From contig NZ_PCOU01000018.1 of NCBI RefSeq assembly GCF_002979455.1, forward strand, positions 43,696 to 107,695: a DNA stretch of 64,000 bases, read 5' to 3'. A model generated the notes under the pieces. That model ran no database searches. It had not been told where the DNA came from and saw only the letters and a program-made list of their open reading frames with translations. The stretch comes from Chryseobacterium sp. MYb7. GTDB taxonomy: Bacteria > Bacteroidota > Bacteroidia > Flavobacteriales > Weeksellaceae. The position numbers were made by a program, and so were the translations under genes. Of the stretch, positions 15,762-24,000 are shown piece after piece (the stretch's first letter is position 1; each line of letters opens with the position of its first letter).

Positions 15762-16361
15762 TTGGAAACATTATACCTATATCTCAACAATAAAATCTCT
15801 TCATTATGGAGAGAATCTAAAGGTATAGTGCTTATAATCTCTTTATTGATTAATCCTATTTTAATATTCTCACAACAAGACAGCTTGTTAAAAGAAAATG
15901 GTTCTTCTTTAAAAACAGTACCCGCTGATAAAAAAGGATTGATTTTTGTCTCAGACGATGTGAAGATTTGGGGATTAGAAGAAAATTCTAATTCTATTAT
16001 TGTTCATGTTGAAAATAAAGATGATTTAGAAAAGACCGTAGGTGGGAAATTAAAAAGACTTAATAAAATATCGCCAAAACCTCTAAAAATAAAGACCTTA
16101 ACTAAATATTTAGTCCATTATAATACAATTCTTTTTAAACCGCTTGAAAAAATCAATTTCCTTTCTTTCTGGAATGATTCGATACAGCAGCTTTATTTCC
16201 CTCAAACACAATATAAAAATGGTATAAAAATACAACTTTGGAATATTTACCAATGGGCTTTATTTGAGAAACCACTTAATACAAAAACAAAAAATAGAAG
16301 CCTGTTATTGGTCAATTTTAATTTTACTTATTCCTCACGTCCTCCACCAATGATATCCTGA
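15762..16361 (+). CDS. Secreted protein of unknown function, possibly phase-variable
   Basis: The open frame has no ATG near its start. Possible starts are TTG at 15762 and GTG at 15828, the latter directly ahead of a hydrophobic signal peptide ending in Phe-Ser-Gln-Gln. The mature ~160 residues are Lys/Asn/Leu-rich with several Trp and Tyr. I recognise no family. It starts right after the right inverted site and is followed 69 bases later by a surface-fibre-like gene, so the two may form the output operon of the putative switch. Codon use is more AT-rich than in the flanking core genes. Confidence 0.55.
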   Translation: METLYLYLNNKISSLWRESKGIVLIISLLINPILIFSQQDSLLKENGSSLKTVPADKKGLIFVSDDVKIWGLEENSNSIIVHVENKDDLEKTVGGKLKRLNKISPKPLKIKTLTKYLVHYNTILFKPLEKINFLSFWNDSIQQLYFPQTQYKNGIKIQLWNIYQWALFEKPLNTKTKNRSLLLVNFNFTYSSRPPPMIS

Positions 16362-16430
16362 TCTTACCGACAATTGAATATCAAATTAAACAATACTATT
16401 ATAGAATGCCTATGGCATCAAACTTAAATA

Positions 16431-17474
16431 ATGAAAAAAATGAAAAAGAAAATTATTTTAATAGCAGGCCTGCTTTTTACAGGACTTGCATTTGCACAAG
16501 TAGGAATTAACAACACCAGCCCAAAGGCTACTTTGGATGTCACTGCCAAAACCACAAACGGCAGTACACCGGAAGGGGTAATTGCTCCAAGACTTACAGG
16601 AGACCAGATTAAGGCTGCTGATACACAATACGGATCAAACCAGACAGGAACTTTAATTTATGCGACAGCTGCAGTGTCTTCATCAACCGCTAAAACTGTC
16701 AACATCACTGCTGCAGGTTATTATTATTTTGACGGAACTATTTGGCAGAAAGTTATTAACTCTAATACGGCACCTGCTTACAGTGCAAATAACGGGCTTA
16801 CAATGTCTGGTAACAACATAAAATTGGGTGGTACTCTTACCGAAGCTACTACTATTTCAGGAGTTACAGCGACTAATAAGCTTGCTGTAACGGCAACAGG
16901 AACTGATGCCATTAATTTTGATAATAATACTTTTAGTGTTGACGCCACAAACGACAGGATTGGTGTGGGAACCAATTCCCCAGCACAAAAACTGGATGTA
17001 AATGGTAAACTGAGGATTGGAACCGTTAGTTCAACATCATCTTCTGCTGTATCTACATTGGTAAGAGATGACAGTACGGGAGAGGTAATGGTGGCAGGTA
17101 CATCCACCAACACTAAACCTTTTAACTATGTAAAGTACGTAATAAGCAATGTTGATAAAGATTGGATAAGCAATTTTAATACTAATATTTCTACAACCAA
17201 TTACACAGTAGTGGTTGTTGGAAGCAGCTTTAGTGAGCAATTTATAACCAGTACTAATGCCAACACATACAATCCGGTTAATGTTAACGCATTTATCTCT
17301 GGTGGAACCTGGAGACTTACAGCAGATTATAGTGGTGGTGGATCTGCTAATAATGGAACATGGACAATATATTGTCTTGTCCTTAATAACTCACAAGTTA
17401 AGTCACTTTCGGATGTGACGGCAAATCTTGGAGGAACAACAGCAGGCAGTGCCCCGGCTCCATCAGGATTATAA
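16431..17474 (+). CDS. Secreted fibre-like surface protein
   Basis: The 347-residue protein has a signal peptide ending in Ala-Phe-Ala-Gln, followed by Val-Gly-Ile-Asn-Asn-Thr-Ser-Pro-Lys-Ala-Thr-Leu-Asp-Val, an entry motif shared by many Flavobacteriia surface proteins and phage-tail-fibre-like proteins. A second copy (Val-Gly-Thr-Asn-Ser-Pro-Ala-Gln-Lys-Leu-Asp-Val-Asn-Gly) occurs near residue 180. The composition is rich in Thr, Ser, Asn, Ala and Gly, with beta-strand repeats and almost no charge, as expected for an extracellular fibre or S-layer-like protein. No T9SS C-terminal domain is obvious. Probably an exposed antigen, located in the possible phase-variable unit. Confidence 0.65.
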   Translation: MKKMKKKIILIAGLLFTGLAFAQVGINNTSPKATLDVTAKTTNGSTPEGVIAPRLTGDQIKAADTQYGSNQTGTLIYATAAVSSSTAKTVNITAAGYYYFDGTIWQKVINSNTAPAYSANNGLTMSGNNIKLGGTLTEATTISGVTATNKLAVTATGTDAINFDNNTFSVDATNDRIGVGTNSPAQKLDVNGKLRIGTVSSTSSSAVSTLVRDDSTGEVMVAGTSTNTKPFNYVKYVISNVDKDWISNFNTNISTTNYTVVVVGSSFSEQFITSTNANTYNPVNVNAFISGGTWRLTADYSGGGSANNGTWTIYCLVLNNSQVKSLSDVTANLGGTTAGSAPAPSGL

Positions 17475-17806
17475 AATTAATCAGAATATTTAATTCAATC
17501 AATTTCTATAGTATAATAATAGCTTTAATTATACAGTTTTAATTTTTCTAAAATCCAAATATCATGTGAAAAATTGGCATCCTTTATATCAATTGAATGC
17601 TATTTGTTCCAGAAATATCAATTAGAAATTATTTTGAAAAAACGATTCTTATAAGCACATTGATTCTATCAAAAGGAACTTTTAATTCGGCGTATATAAA
17701 TATTGTTTTTAAATATTTCCTTTTACAAACTCTCTCATTTCTCTTTTTTTAATTTATAATCAGGGGGATCCGAGGGAGTTTGTTTACCTCAAAAAAATTA
17801 TAATAA
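17475..17806. other. AT-rich intergenic region
   Basis: A 332-base stretch with many poly-T and poly-A runs. I see no gene, promoter match or hairpin strong enough to report. Confidence 0.5.
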
Positions 17807-18247
17807 ATGGATTTTAAAGATATACATATAGGAAAACTTATCCAATCGCGTGTTAATGATCTGGATATCAATATAGAGCGGATTTGTAATTTCCTCGATA
17901 TAAACGAGCTGGAGATCTCGGAAATGTATGAAAGTAAAGAAATCAATACATCCTTTTTGCTTCGGTGGAGTAAATTGCTGGAATATGATTTTTTCAGAAT
18001 TTACAGCCAGCATTTGATATTGTATTCTCCACCCTCCAATATAAATAAAAAAAATTCTAAGAGTAGAAAGTCAAGACTTCCAGATTTCAGAAAGCATATT
18101 TACACCCGGGAAGTCATACACTTTATATTGGAATTAATATCAAGTGGTAAAAAGACAAAACTAGAGATCATGAATGATTATAAAATACCTAAGACTACTC
18201 TATACAAATGGATCAGCAAAAACAGTTCTAATAAGCTTGGTTCATAA
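17807..18247 (+). CDS. Helix-turn-helix protein of unknown role (1 of 2)
   Basis: The 146-residue protein has two DNA-binding-like parts. Residues 10-60 resemble an XRE-type helix bundle (Ile-Gly-Lys-Leu-Ile-Gln-Ser-Arg-Val). The C-terminal part (about 100-140) ends in Tyr-Lys-Ile-Pro-Lys-Thr-Thr-Leu-Tyr-Lys-Trp-Ile, typical of the helix-turn-helix of IS3-type transposase OrfA proteins. A basic Lys/Arg/Ser linker joins them. No DDE catalytic domain or inverted repeats are present, so it is not a complete insertion sequence. Proteins of this type often pair with the next gene in Chryseobacterium. Function unknown. Confidence 0.6.
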   Translation: MDFKDIHIGKLIQSRVNDLDINIERICNFLDINELEISEMYESKEINTSFLLRWSKLLEYDFFRIYSQHLILYSPPSNINKKNSKSRKSRLPDFRKHIYTREVIHFILELISSGKKTKLEIMNDYKIPKTTLYKWISKNSSNKLGS

Positions 18248-18279
18248 CCATACATATTTTCATTATAAAAACGATAAGT

Positions 18280-18603
18280 ATGCCCCCCGATTATAAAAAG
18301 ATCTATAAGGATATGATTATAATGAAATATCCTGACAAATTAGCATTATGCAAACCTATTTTGGAGAAAGAAAGTTTAAGTATCCTGGATGTTATCCACC
18401 TGAATGAGCTTTTATTAGATTCTGCATTATCAGACTCCGAAATTATCAATCAGCGGCTGCGTTCCTATGATAAAAATTCAATATTAGAAATATTGACATA
18501 TCAGAAGAAAAAAGGATTGAATAACATTCAGCTGGCCAAACATTTTAATTTAAGCCGAAATACAATAACCAAATGGAAAAGACTATTTTTTGTTAATATT
18601 TAA
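18280..18603 (+). CDS. Helix-turn-helix protein of unknown role (2 of 2)
   Basis: The 107-residue protein has an N-terminal helical region (Tyr-Lys-Lys-Ile-Tyr-Lys-Asp-Met-Ile) and a C-terminal helix-turn-helix (Gly-Leu-Asn-Asn-Ile-Gln-Leu-Ala-Lys-His-Phe-Asn-Leu-Ser-Arg-Asn-Thr-Ile-Thr-Lys-Trp-Lys). It starts 32 bases after the previous gene and is followed by a terminator, so the two form a small operon. It may be a regulator. Its target is unknown. Position between a surface-protein locus and a T6SS effector module is suggestive only. Confidence 0.6.
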   Translation: MPPDYKKIYKDMIIMKYPDKLALCKPILEKESLSILDVIHLNELLLDSALSDSEIINQRLRSYDKNSILEILTYQKKKGLNNIQLAKHFNLSRNTITKWKRLFFVNI

Positions 18604-18635
18604 AAAATATGTTAGCGTTTTTAGAACTTTATTTT

Positions 18636-18670
18636 TTTAATCCCGAGCCTAGGTTTGGGATTAAATTTTA
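18636..18670 (+). terminator. Terminator after the helix-turn-helix pair
   Basis: TTTAATCCC (18636-18644) pairs with GGGATTAAA (18657-18665), with T/A-rich flanks. The rest of the gap up to 18900 holds no gene I can support. Confidence 0.7.
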
Positions 18671-18901
18671 GCAATCTTAAAATTTTGGTAAGGTTGACAG
18701 AGTCTCTTTAAAAAACCTATACGTATTTAAATACTTAATGAAGTTATCACTGATGGAAGTCTCGCATCTGGAATATTGGATAATAAGCTGGATCTATTGA
18801 TCGATTTACGATATACATAAAATCATCGCAAACCTTACCATGATAGGTATATTAGCACATAATCAACTTAAAACAAGGGATATAAGATTGATTATTTATA
18901 C

Positions 18902-18931
18902 AAAAAAAGAGACGCTTAAAATAAGCGTCTC
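18902..18931 (-). terminator. Terminator of the tRNA gene
   Basis: GAGACGCTTA (18909-18918) and TAAGCGTCTC (18922-18931) form a perfect stem. On the minus strand it is followed by a run of T (A-run at 18902-18908). Confidence 0.85.
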
Positions 18932-18937
18932 TCTAAG

Positions 18938-19022
18938 CGGAGAGTGAGGGATTCGAACCCCCGGACCTGTTACAGTCAACAGTTTTCAAGACTGCCGCAA
19001 TCGACCACTCTGCCAACTCTCC
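18938..19022 (-). tRNA. tRNA-Ser (anticodon TGA)
   Basis: The minus strand reads GGAGAGT...ACTCTCC, a 7-pair acceptor stem. It has the GGTCGAtt D-loop region, an anticodon loop CTTGAAA (anticodon TGA), a long class-II variable arm and the TTCGAATCC T-loop. The length is 85 bases. CCA is not encoded. It marks the boundary between the recombinase/surface region and the T6SS effector module. Confidence 0.95.
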
Positions 19023-19239
19023 TTTAACTCCGGCAGTGCCATTGTTTTCAGTGGTGCAAATATAGAAAGTTTTTTATTACTGACAAAATATTTTTTCAAT
19101 AAAATTTACATTTCCGTAATTTTAAAGAAAACTCAATTTTTTCAGACTTTCAAAATAGAAATATTAAAAACTCAACATCAGCCACTTACCCTAAAATAGG
19201 CAATATTCTCTCTTCAATATTATTTTTCACAAATATATT

Positions 19240-19734
19240 TTATCCATAGTAATATTCTGTAGTGACATCTCCGCTAAAAACCGGATGCATATCCTGTTTT
19301 TGCATATTCAGTTCAAATAATCTTTCGCCATTTTTATTTCCACCCAGTATTTTTAAGGAATACCAACCATTTTCTAAGGAAAAAGTGATGCAATTTTCAT
19401 CATTAATAGAGGCGATATCTTTTAAATAGCCGATGCCTACAATTTTCACTTCATTGTTGGCGGTGTGAAACACCCAGCCTCGCGACTCCACCTCTACTTC
19501 ATCATCATTCAAAATCTTTTCATCGTTCACTGAAACCCGAAATGCATAGTAATCTTCTTCTACTCCTATGATTGGAATAGCAATTCCTGATTGTGTAATT
19601 TTATCTCCATGTTCGTTTTCTACGAAATATTTTAAAATATTATTGTCCTGAAGATGATTTTCTTCCAGATATTTTGCCAATAACTGCGGACTGAATACCA
19701 CGAACCCTTTAAGTTCAGAGAATATTTTCTTCAT
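19240..19734 (-). CDS. Putative immunity protein at the end of the RHS toxin locus
   Basis: The 164-residue cytosolic protein has no signal peptide and is rich in acidic residues (Glu/Asp/Asn), usual for toxin-immunity proteins. I cannot assign a named Imm family. It lies downstream of the RHS toxin and two other immunity-like genes, all on the minus strand, so it may be an orphan immunity gene kept from an earlier toxin tip. This is an inference from context. It has a 163-base gap to the SUKH gene, so it may have its own promoter. Confidence 0.5.
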   Translation of the reverse strand: MKKIFSELKGFVVFSPQLLAKYLEENHLQDNNILKYFVENEHGDKITQSGIAIPIIGVEEDYYAFRVSVNDEKILNDDEVEVESRGWVFHTANNEVKIVGIGYLKDIASINDENCITFSLENGWYSLKILGGNKNGERLFELNMQKQDMHPVFSGDVTTEYYYG

Positions 19735-19897
19735 ATATATTTGGATTGGATTTGGATTAAATATTTTATAAAGGAAAAAGCTACATGAATGGTAATATTA
19801 TCATTGATTTTTAAAATTTTGAAGTTATCATTAAACATCTCCCTTTTTAATTGACCACCTGGTACATTTATTATTGGGGGAAAATATTATTCTTATG

Positions 19898-20437
19898 TTA
19901 TTTTTTTTTTAAACATGTAAAACTTCTTGCCAGAGGTTCACTGGAAAATCGTAAAAATTCTTTGAAGTTACTCCCGGTTAAATTATCTACAGCCTCATAC
20001 AAAGATTGCCCAATTTTTCTAAAACCAATTCCTCTAAAATCGGTTAAATAGATATTGAATTCGTTGTCTACGTCTGATTCCGGATCCCAAAAAAGGTACA
20101 AGCCATTATCACTTGAAGCAAAGGGAAATACCCTTTTTAATAACTCAGGAGAACCATCTGGCTCAATACTAAACCAAATATCATCATTATTAACATCATC
20201 TATGTATGTATTTTTGATTCCTTCTGTTCTCACAAATAAAGAATCTCCATAGTTTTCCATTGGCAGATAAATATGAAATTCTTCAAGTGCTACCCCATAT
20301 CCATATTGCTTCACAAATTTTTTATAAGATTCAGGAAATCCTTTTCCATTTGAAAACCTAAAACTTTCTAATTCTGTAAGATTCCCAAATTCTGTAGGTG
20401 TCCCGACTATTTCTAAATTAAATTCTTTATTTTCCAT
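19898..20437 (-). CDS. SUKH (SMI1/KNR4) family immunity protein
   Basis: The ~179-residue protein has the SUKH hallmarks: an N-terminal Glu-x-x-Phe-Gly-Asn-Leu segment, Leu-Pro-Glu/Phe-Pro-Glu-Ser-Tyr-Lys-Lys-Phe-Val-Lys-Gln-Tyr-Gly-Tyr-Gly, and later Phe-Pro-Phe-Ala-Ser-Ser-Asp-Asn-Gly with Tyr-Leu-Phe-Trp-Asp. Such proteins neutralise diverse polymorphic toxins by direct binding. ATG at 20437 is preferred over an upstream in-frame GTG at 20452. It lies in the RHS toxin-immunity operon, but 119 bases after the first immunity gene. Confidence 0.8.
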   Translation of the reverse strand: MENKEFNLEIVGTPTEFGNLTELESFRFSNGKGFPESYKKFVKQYGYGVALEEFHIYLPMENYGDSLFVRTEGIKNTYIDDVNNDDIWFSIEPDGSPELLKRVFPFASSDNGLYLFWDPESDVDNEFNIYLTDFRGIGFRKIGQSLYEAVDNLTGSNFKEFLRFSSEPLARSFTCLKKK

Positions 20438-20556
20438 AGTTAAACCAAACACCCCTTATGAGACATCTCTTTCATTATCTATAAATAACCTTTTATAGTC
20501 TGCACTCAACATCATAATTCTATTCATGCAAAGGACATTCCCATACAAAGATGTTA

Positions 20557-21000
20557 TCATAATAATTTAATAAAATTCACAATACTTACCTCAAAAACCT
20601 TCCTAAGTTCATCAAAATTAAATATTTGCTCAAAGTTTACAATGGCTAAATCATTAATATTTATTACTTCGAATTCAATATCATCTAGCTCAGTCCCAAA
20701 AGTGATCTCCTGATTAACTTTATAATTCTTATTATCATTGATTTGTAATATGATGCTTAAAGTGATATCATTAGGTCTTTGACCACTCTCGTCTTCTATG
20801 TCCTCTTTAAATGTATATGATATAGAAAATGTAAATATTTCTTTTTTACCTCCTTCAAGCGAATGAAGGATAAAGTTGTTTCTTTTTCCATAAACTACTT
20901 CTTTTTTTATTAATGATTCTACATCGTTTTTAAGTAAAAAAGTATTGATCTCGTTTTCTGTTCGTAAAATTTCATTACTGATGAATGATTTTAAATTCAT
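20557..21000 (-). CDS. Probable cognate immunity protein of the RHS toxin
   Basis: The 147-residue cytosolic protein begins 6 bases after the RHS gene stop, the usual position for the cognate immunity gene. It is acidic, rich in Asn, Ile and Glu, with beta strands in the middle (Ile-Thr-Leu-Ser-Ile-Ile-Leu-Gln-Ile). I recognise no Imm family. Base composition is clearly more AT-rich than the RHS body, as is common for exchanged toxin-immunity tips. Confidence 0.65.
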   Translation of the reverse strand: MNLKSFISNEILRTENEINTFLLKNDVESLIKKEVVYGKRNNFILHSLEGGKKEIFTFSISYTFKEDIEDESGQRPNDITLSIILQINDNKNYKVNQEITFGTELDDIEFEVININDLAIVNFEQIFNFDELRKVFEVSIVNFIKLL

Positions 21001-21006
21001 TGGATT

Positions 21007-24000
21007 TTATTTATAGTTTGCCGCTTTGGAAAGTTCTATACTAAGTGGATGTGATTCTCCTTTCGCATTCCAATCGTCTAAAGCTTCTGCCATGCTCATA
21101 TTATTTCGTGCCAGATAATCATCAGTTGGTTTAACACTTGCGTGTTCCTTTCCATCCTGAATTACTTCCAAGTTACTCAATTTCTCTGTGTCAATTTCTA
21201 AAATATCTTTAACACCAATTTTTTCAAAAAACTTAGTTGCCTGACTATTTAACTTAGGTTTTGTAGAAAGTCCCGGCATTGTTCCAGTATTTTTAAAGTG
21301 TGCAATATCTCCTGAGCTAGGAAAAAAAGGAGCCTGCCCAGATTTCACGCCTCTAAAAACGCTACCAGAGGTAATAGGCTTGGGATCAAATGGCATTAAT
21401 CCTAAAATATCCACCTTTCTGTTACTATCATCTACATACCCATAGAAGTTAGGCTCACCACTCGCAAAACCTATAGGGTCTTTGCTGATATATCTCCCAC
21501 TCTCAGAATCATAGTATCTAAACCTATTATAATAAAGGCCTGCGAGCTCTGAATCTTCATATTGTCCAAGCTGTCTGAATGGAATAAAATGCTGATTTCC
21601 TTTAAAGACTTTAAACTTTCCAAAGATATCATATTCTGCGCTCCATATTAGACCTCCATTTTCATCATAAGCCTGTACAGGCCTCCCTATATAATCTAAA
21701 ATAATGGATGCTTTTCTACCATCTTCTATTTTCGCACTCGGCACATGATTTCCTCTTTCATATACCCAGGTCACCACATTCTCCATAGGTTCTTTGCCTG
21801 CAATAACATTTCCTTCATCATCTACAACCGTAATAGGATCTTCCTCTGTAGCGTAATTCCATTCATGCAGAAGGACATTACCATCCCAAATATAACGAGT
21901 TATTTTCTTGAGTCCAATTTTTGAAGTTCTTCTTCCCAGCGCATCATATTCAAAGCTTATTTCCTTACCATCAGGGCGTTTTACTTTAGCAAGCATTCCG
22001 CTGGCAGTCCAGGAATAAGCCCAATCTCCTGAAAACCATTCCTGGTTTTGGGCTCCTGTTGAAACCTCCTCATTTACATTAGGTAAATCAGCTCCATCCG
22101 GCATTTTCGGATTACTTAACCAGTCTGAAGCAATGGTTTTATAGTAAGGATGCATATTATTGGAATCTTCTGTACGCTCCGGCTTCACATTATTGATCGG
22201 TCGTTTGCTTTTTAACAGCAAATAACCTTCATCATCATAATGATAAAACCAGTTTTTATCCCGCATCAGCTGCCCTCCTTTGTTATAAATACGGTCCGTA
22301 CGTTTGGCACTTTCATATAAACATCCTGTGGCATCCGGATTTTTGTACTGTACTTCTCCAGTGGAATATTCAGCGGTCACAAGGCTTCCAAAAGCATCAT
22401 AATCAAATCTTGTTCTTCCGCCAGTCACCCTATCCAGCATATGCAGCAAACGGTTTCCTACTCCCCAGTCGTAATCTTTATGGAAACTGGTATTGTTTTT
22501 ATTCACCATTACTTTCTGACTTACTGGTATTCCGAGATGATCGAATTCAAAAGTACTTTCTACACCGCCAGTCATTTCACGGGAATACATCTGCCCGTTC
22601 CGACTGATCTGAAGACTCATCTGCCACGGAACTTCAATAATCCGGTTGGTAGCAGTAACTGTTCTAAGCTGTCCAAAATCATTGTAGCTATAGTCAATTT
22701 CGGCTCCCAAACTGCTCTTTAAACCCACCAAATTCCCTTGATTGTCATATTCATATTCAATGGAATGTTCGCCTTGTTTTTCACTGGTAACCAGTCCTAA
22801 TTTATTTCTTTGGAAGGCAACACTGCTATTTTCATTATCTGCATTAACTAATAACCCTGAAGTGTCATATTGATAGGCTTCCCAGGTTCCGTCCGGATAA
22901 TGGGTTTGCGTTATTCTTCCCGCTAAATCATATTCATAAAAAATATTCTTCCCGTGAGGGGTTCTTCTTTGGGTAACCAATCCGTCTTTATCACGAACAA
23001 AGAATTTTTTCTGGCCTTCAAAGCCGGTTTCACCTATGATTTCGTTATTATTATTTCTTTCAAAAGAATAGACTTCTCCTTTTTCATTGGTAATGCTCAT
23101 TAAGTTTTCATAAGCATCATATCCAAAAGCCAGGGTTTGTTCTTTTTTACCCGTAAGTGCATTCCGGCGCACCTGTCGTTTCAGACTTCCCATAGGGGTA
23201 TAACTCATGAGCCATTCTGCGCGTCCATCCGTAGCATAAATCGGAAGATCATAGGCATCGTAACGAAGCTTTAAAGGCAGCTGCCCCTGTTCATTCACTT
23301 CTACAACCCTTCCCATTTTATCTCTGTTCCAAAGGACTCTGTTTAGAGGTTTTGGACTGAAAACCAATAATCTTCCATACTCATCATATTTCCAATATTG
23401 CTCAGTTCCCATTGCATTGGTCAGCTGAATAAGCTGGCCTCTTTTGTTATATTCGTAAGATGTTGTAATATTTTCTCTTATGCTTCTTTCGGGAAGTCTT
23501 TCCTCTTCGGCATACTCATAATAGACACTTTCTTCTGTTGCATTTGTATGACTAATCAATCTTCCATTTTCATCATAACTCCATGTTTCAGAACTTCCGG
23601 ATGGTGAAAAGCGCGCAATAACCTGTCCAAATTCATTGTACTGATAATGATACTCTTCCCCATCAAAACTATGGAAAATCTTGATATTTCCCATTTCATC
23701 ATAGGTATACCCCTGAACTCTTCCTTCCGGAGTTCCTATCATTTTCAACTCGTTGTTCGCTGTAAAATCATACCAGGTTTCACCACCTTCTCCATCTATT
23801 TTTTTATAAACAAGAAAGTTTTCATCGTAATAATAGCGTTCGGTTTTATTATTCTGTTTTGGATATATTACTTCTGTAAAACCTTCTTCCTCATTATAAT
23901 GGAGATTCCCTTCCATAAACCCATCTACTCCTTTAGTATGAATTACTCTTCCCTCTTTATCATAGTTCCAGATATAGCTCATCCCATTTCGGTTAGTTCT

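Noticed and set aside
18938..19022. tRNA-Ser as the attachment site of an integrated element
   Set aside because: I looked for a duplicate of the tRNA 3' end (CGGAGAGTGAGGGATTCGAA) nearby and found none. The recombinase is also 3.5 kb away, on the far side of several genes.
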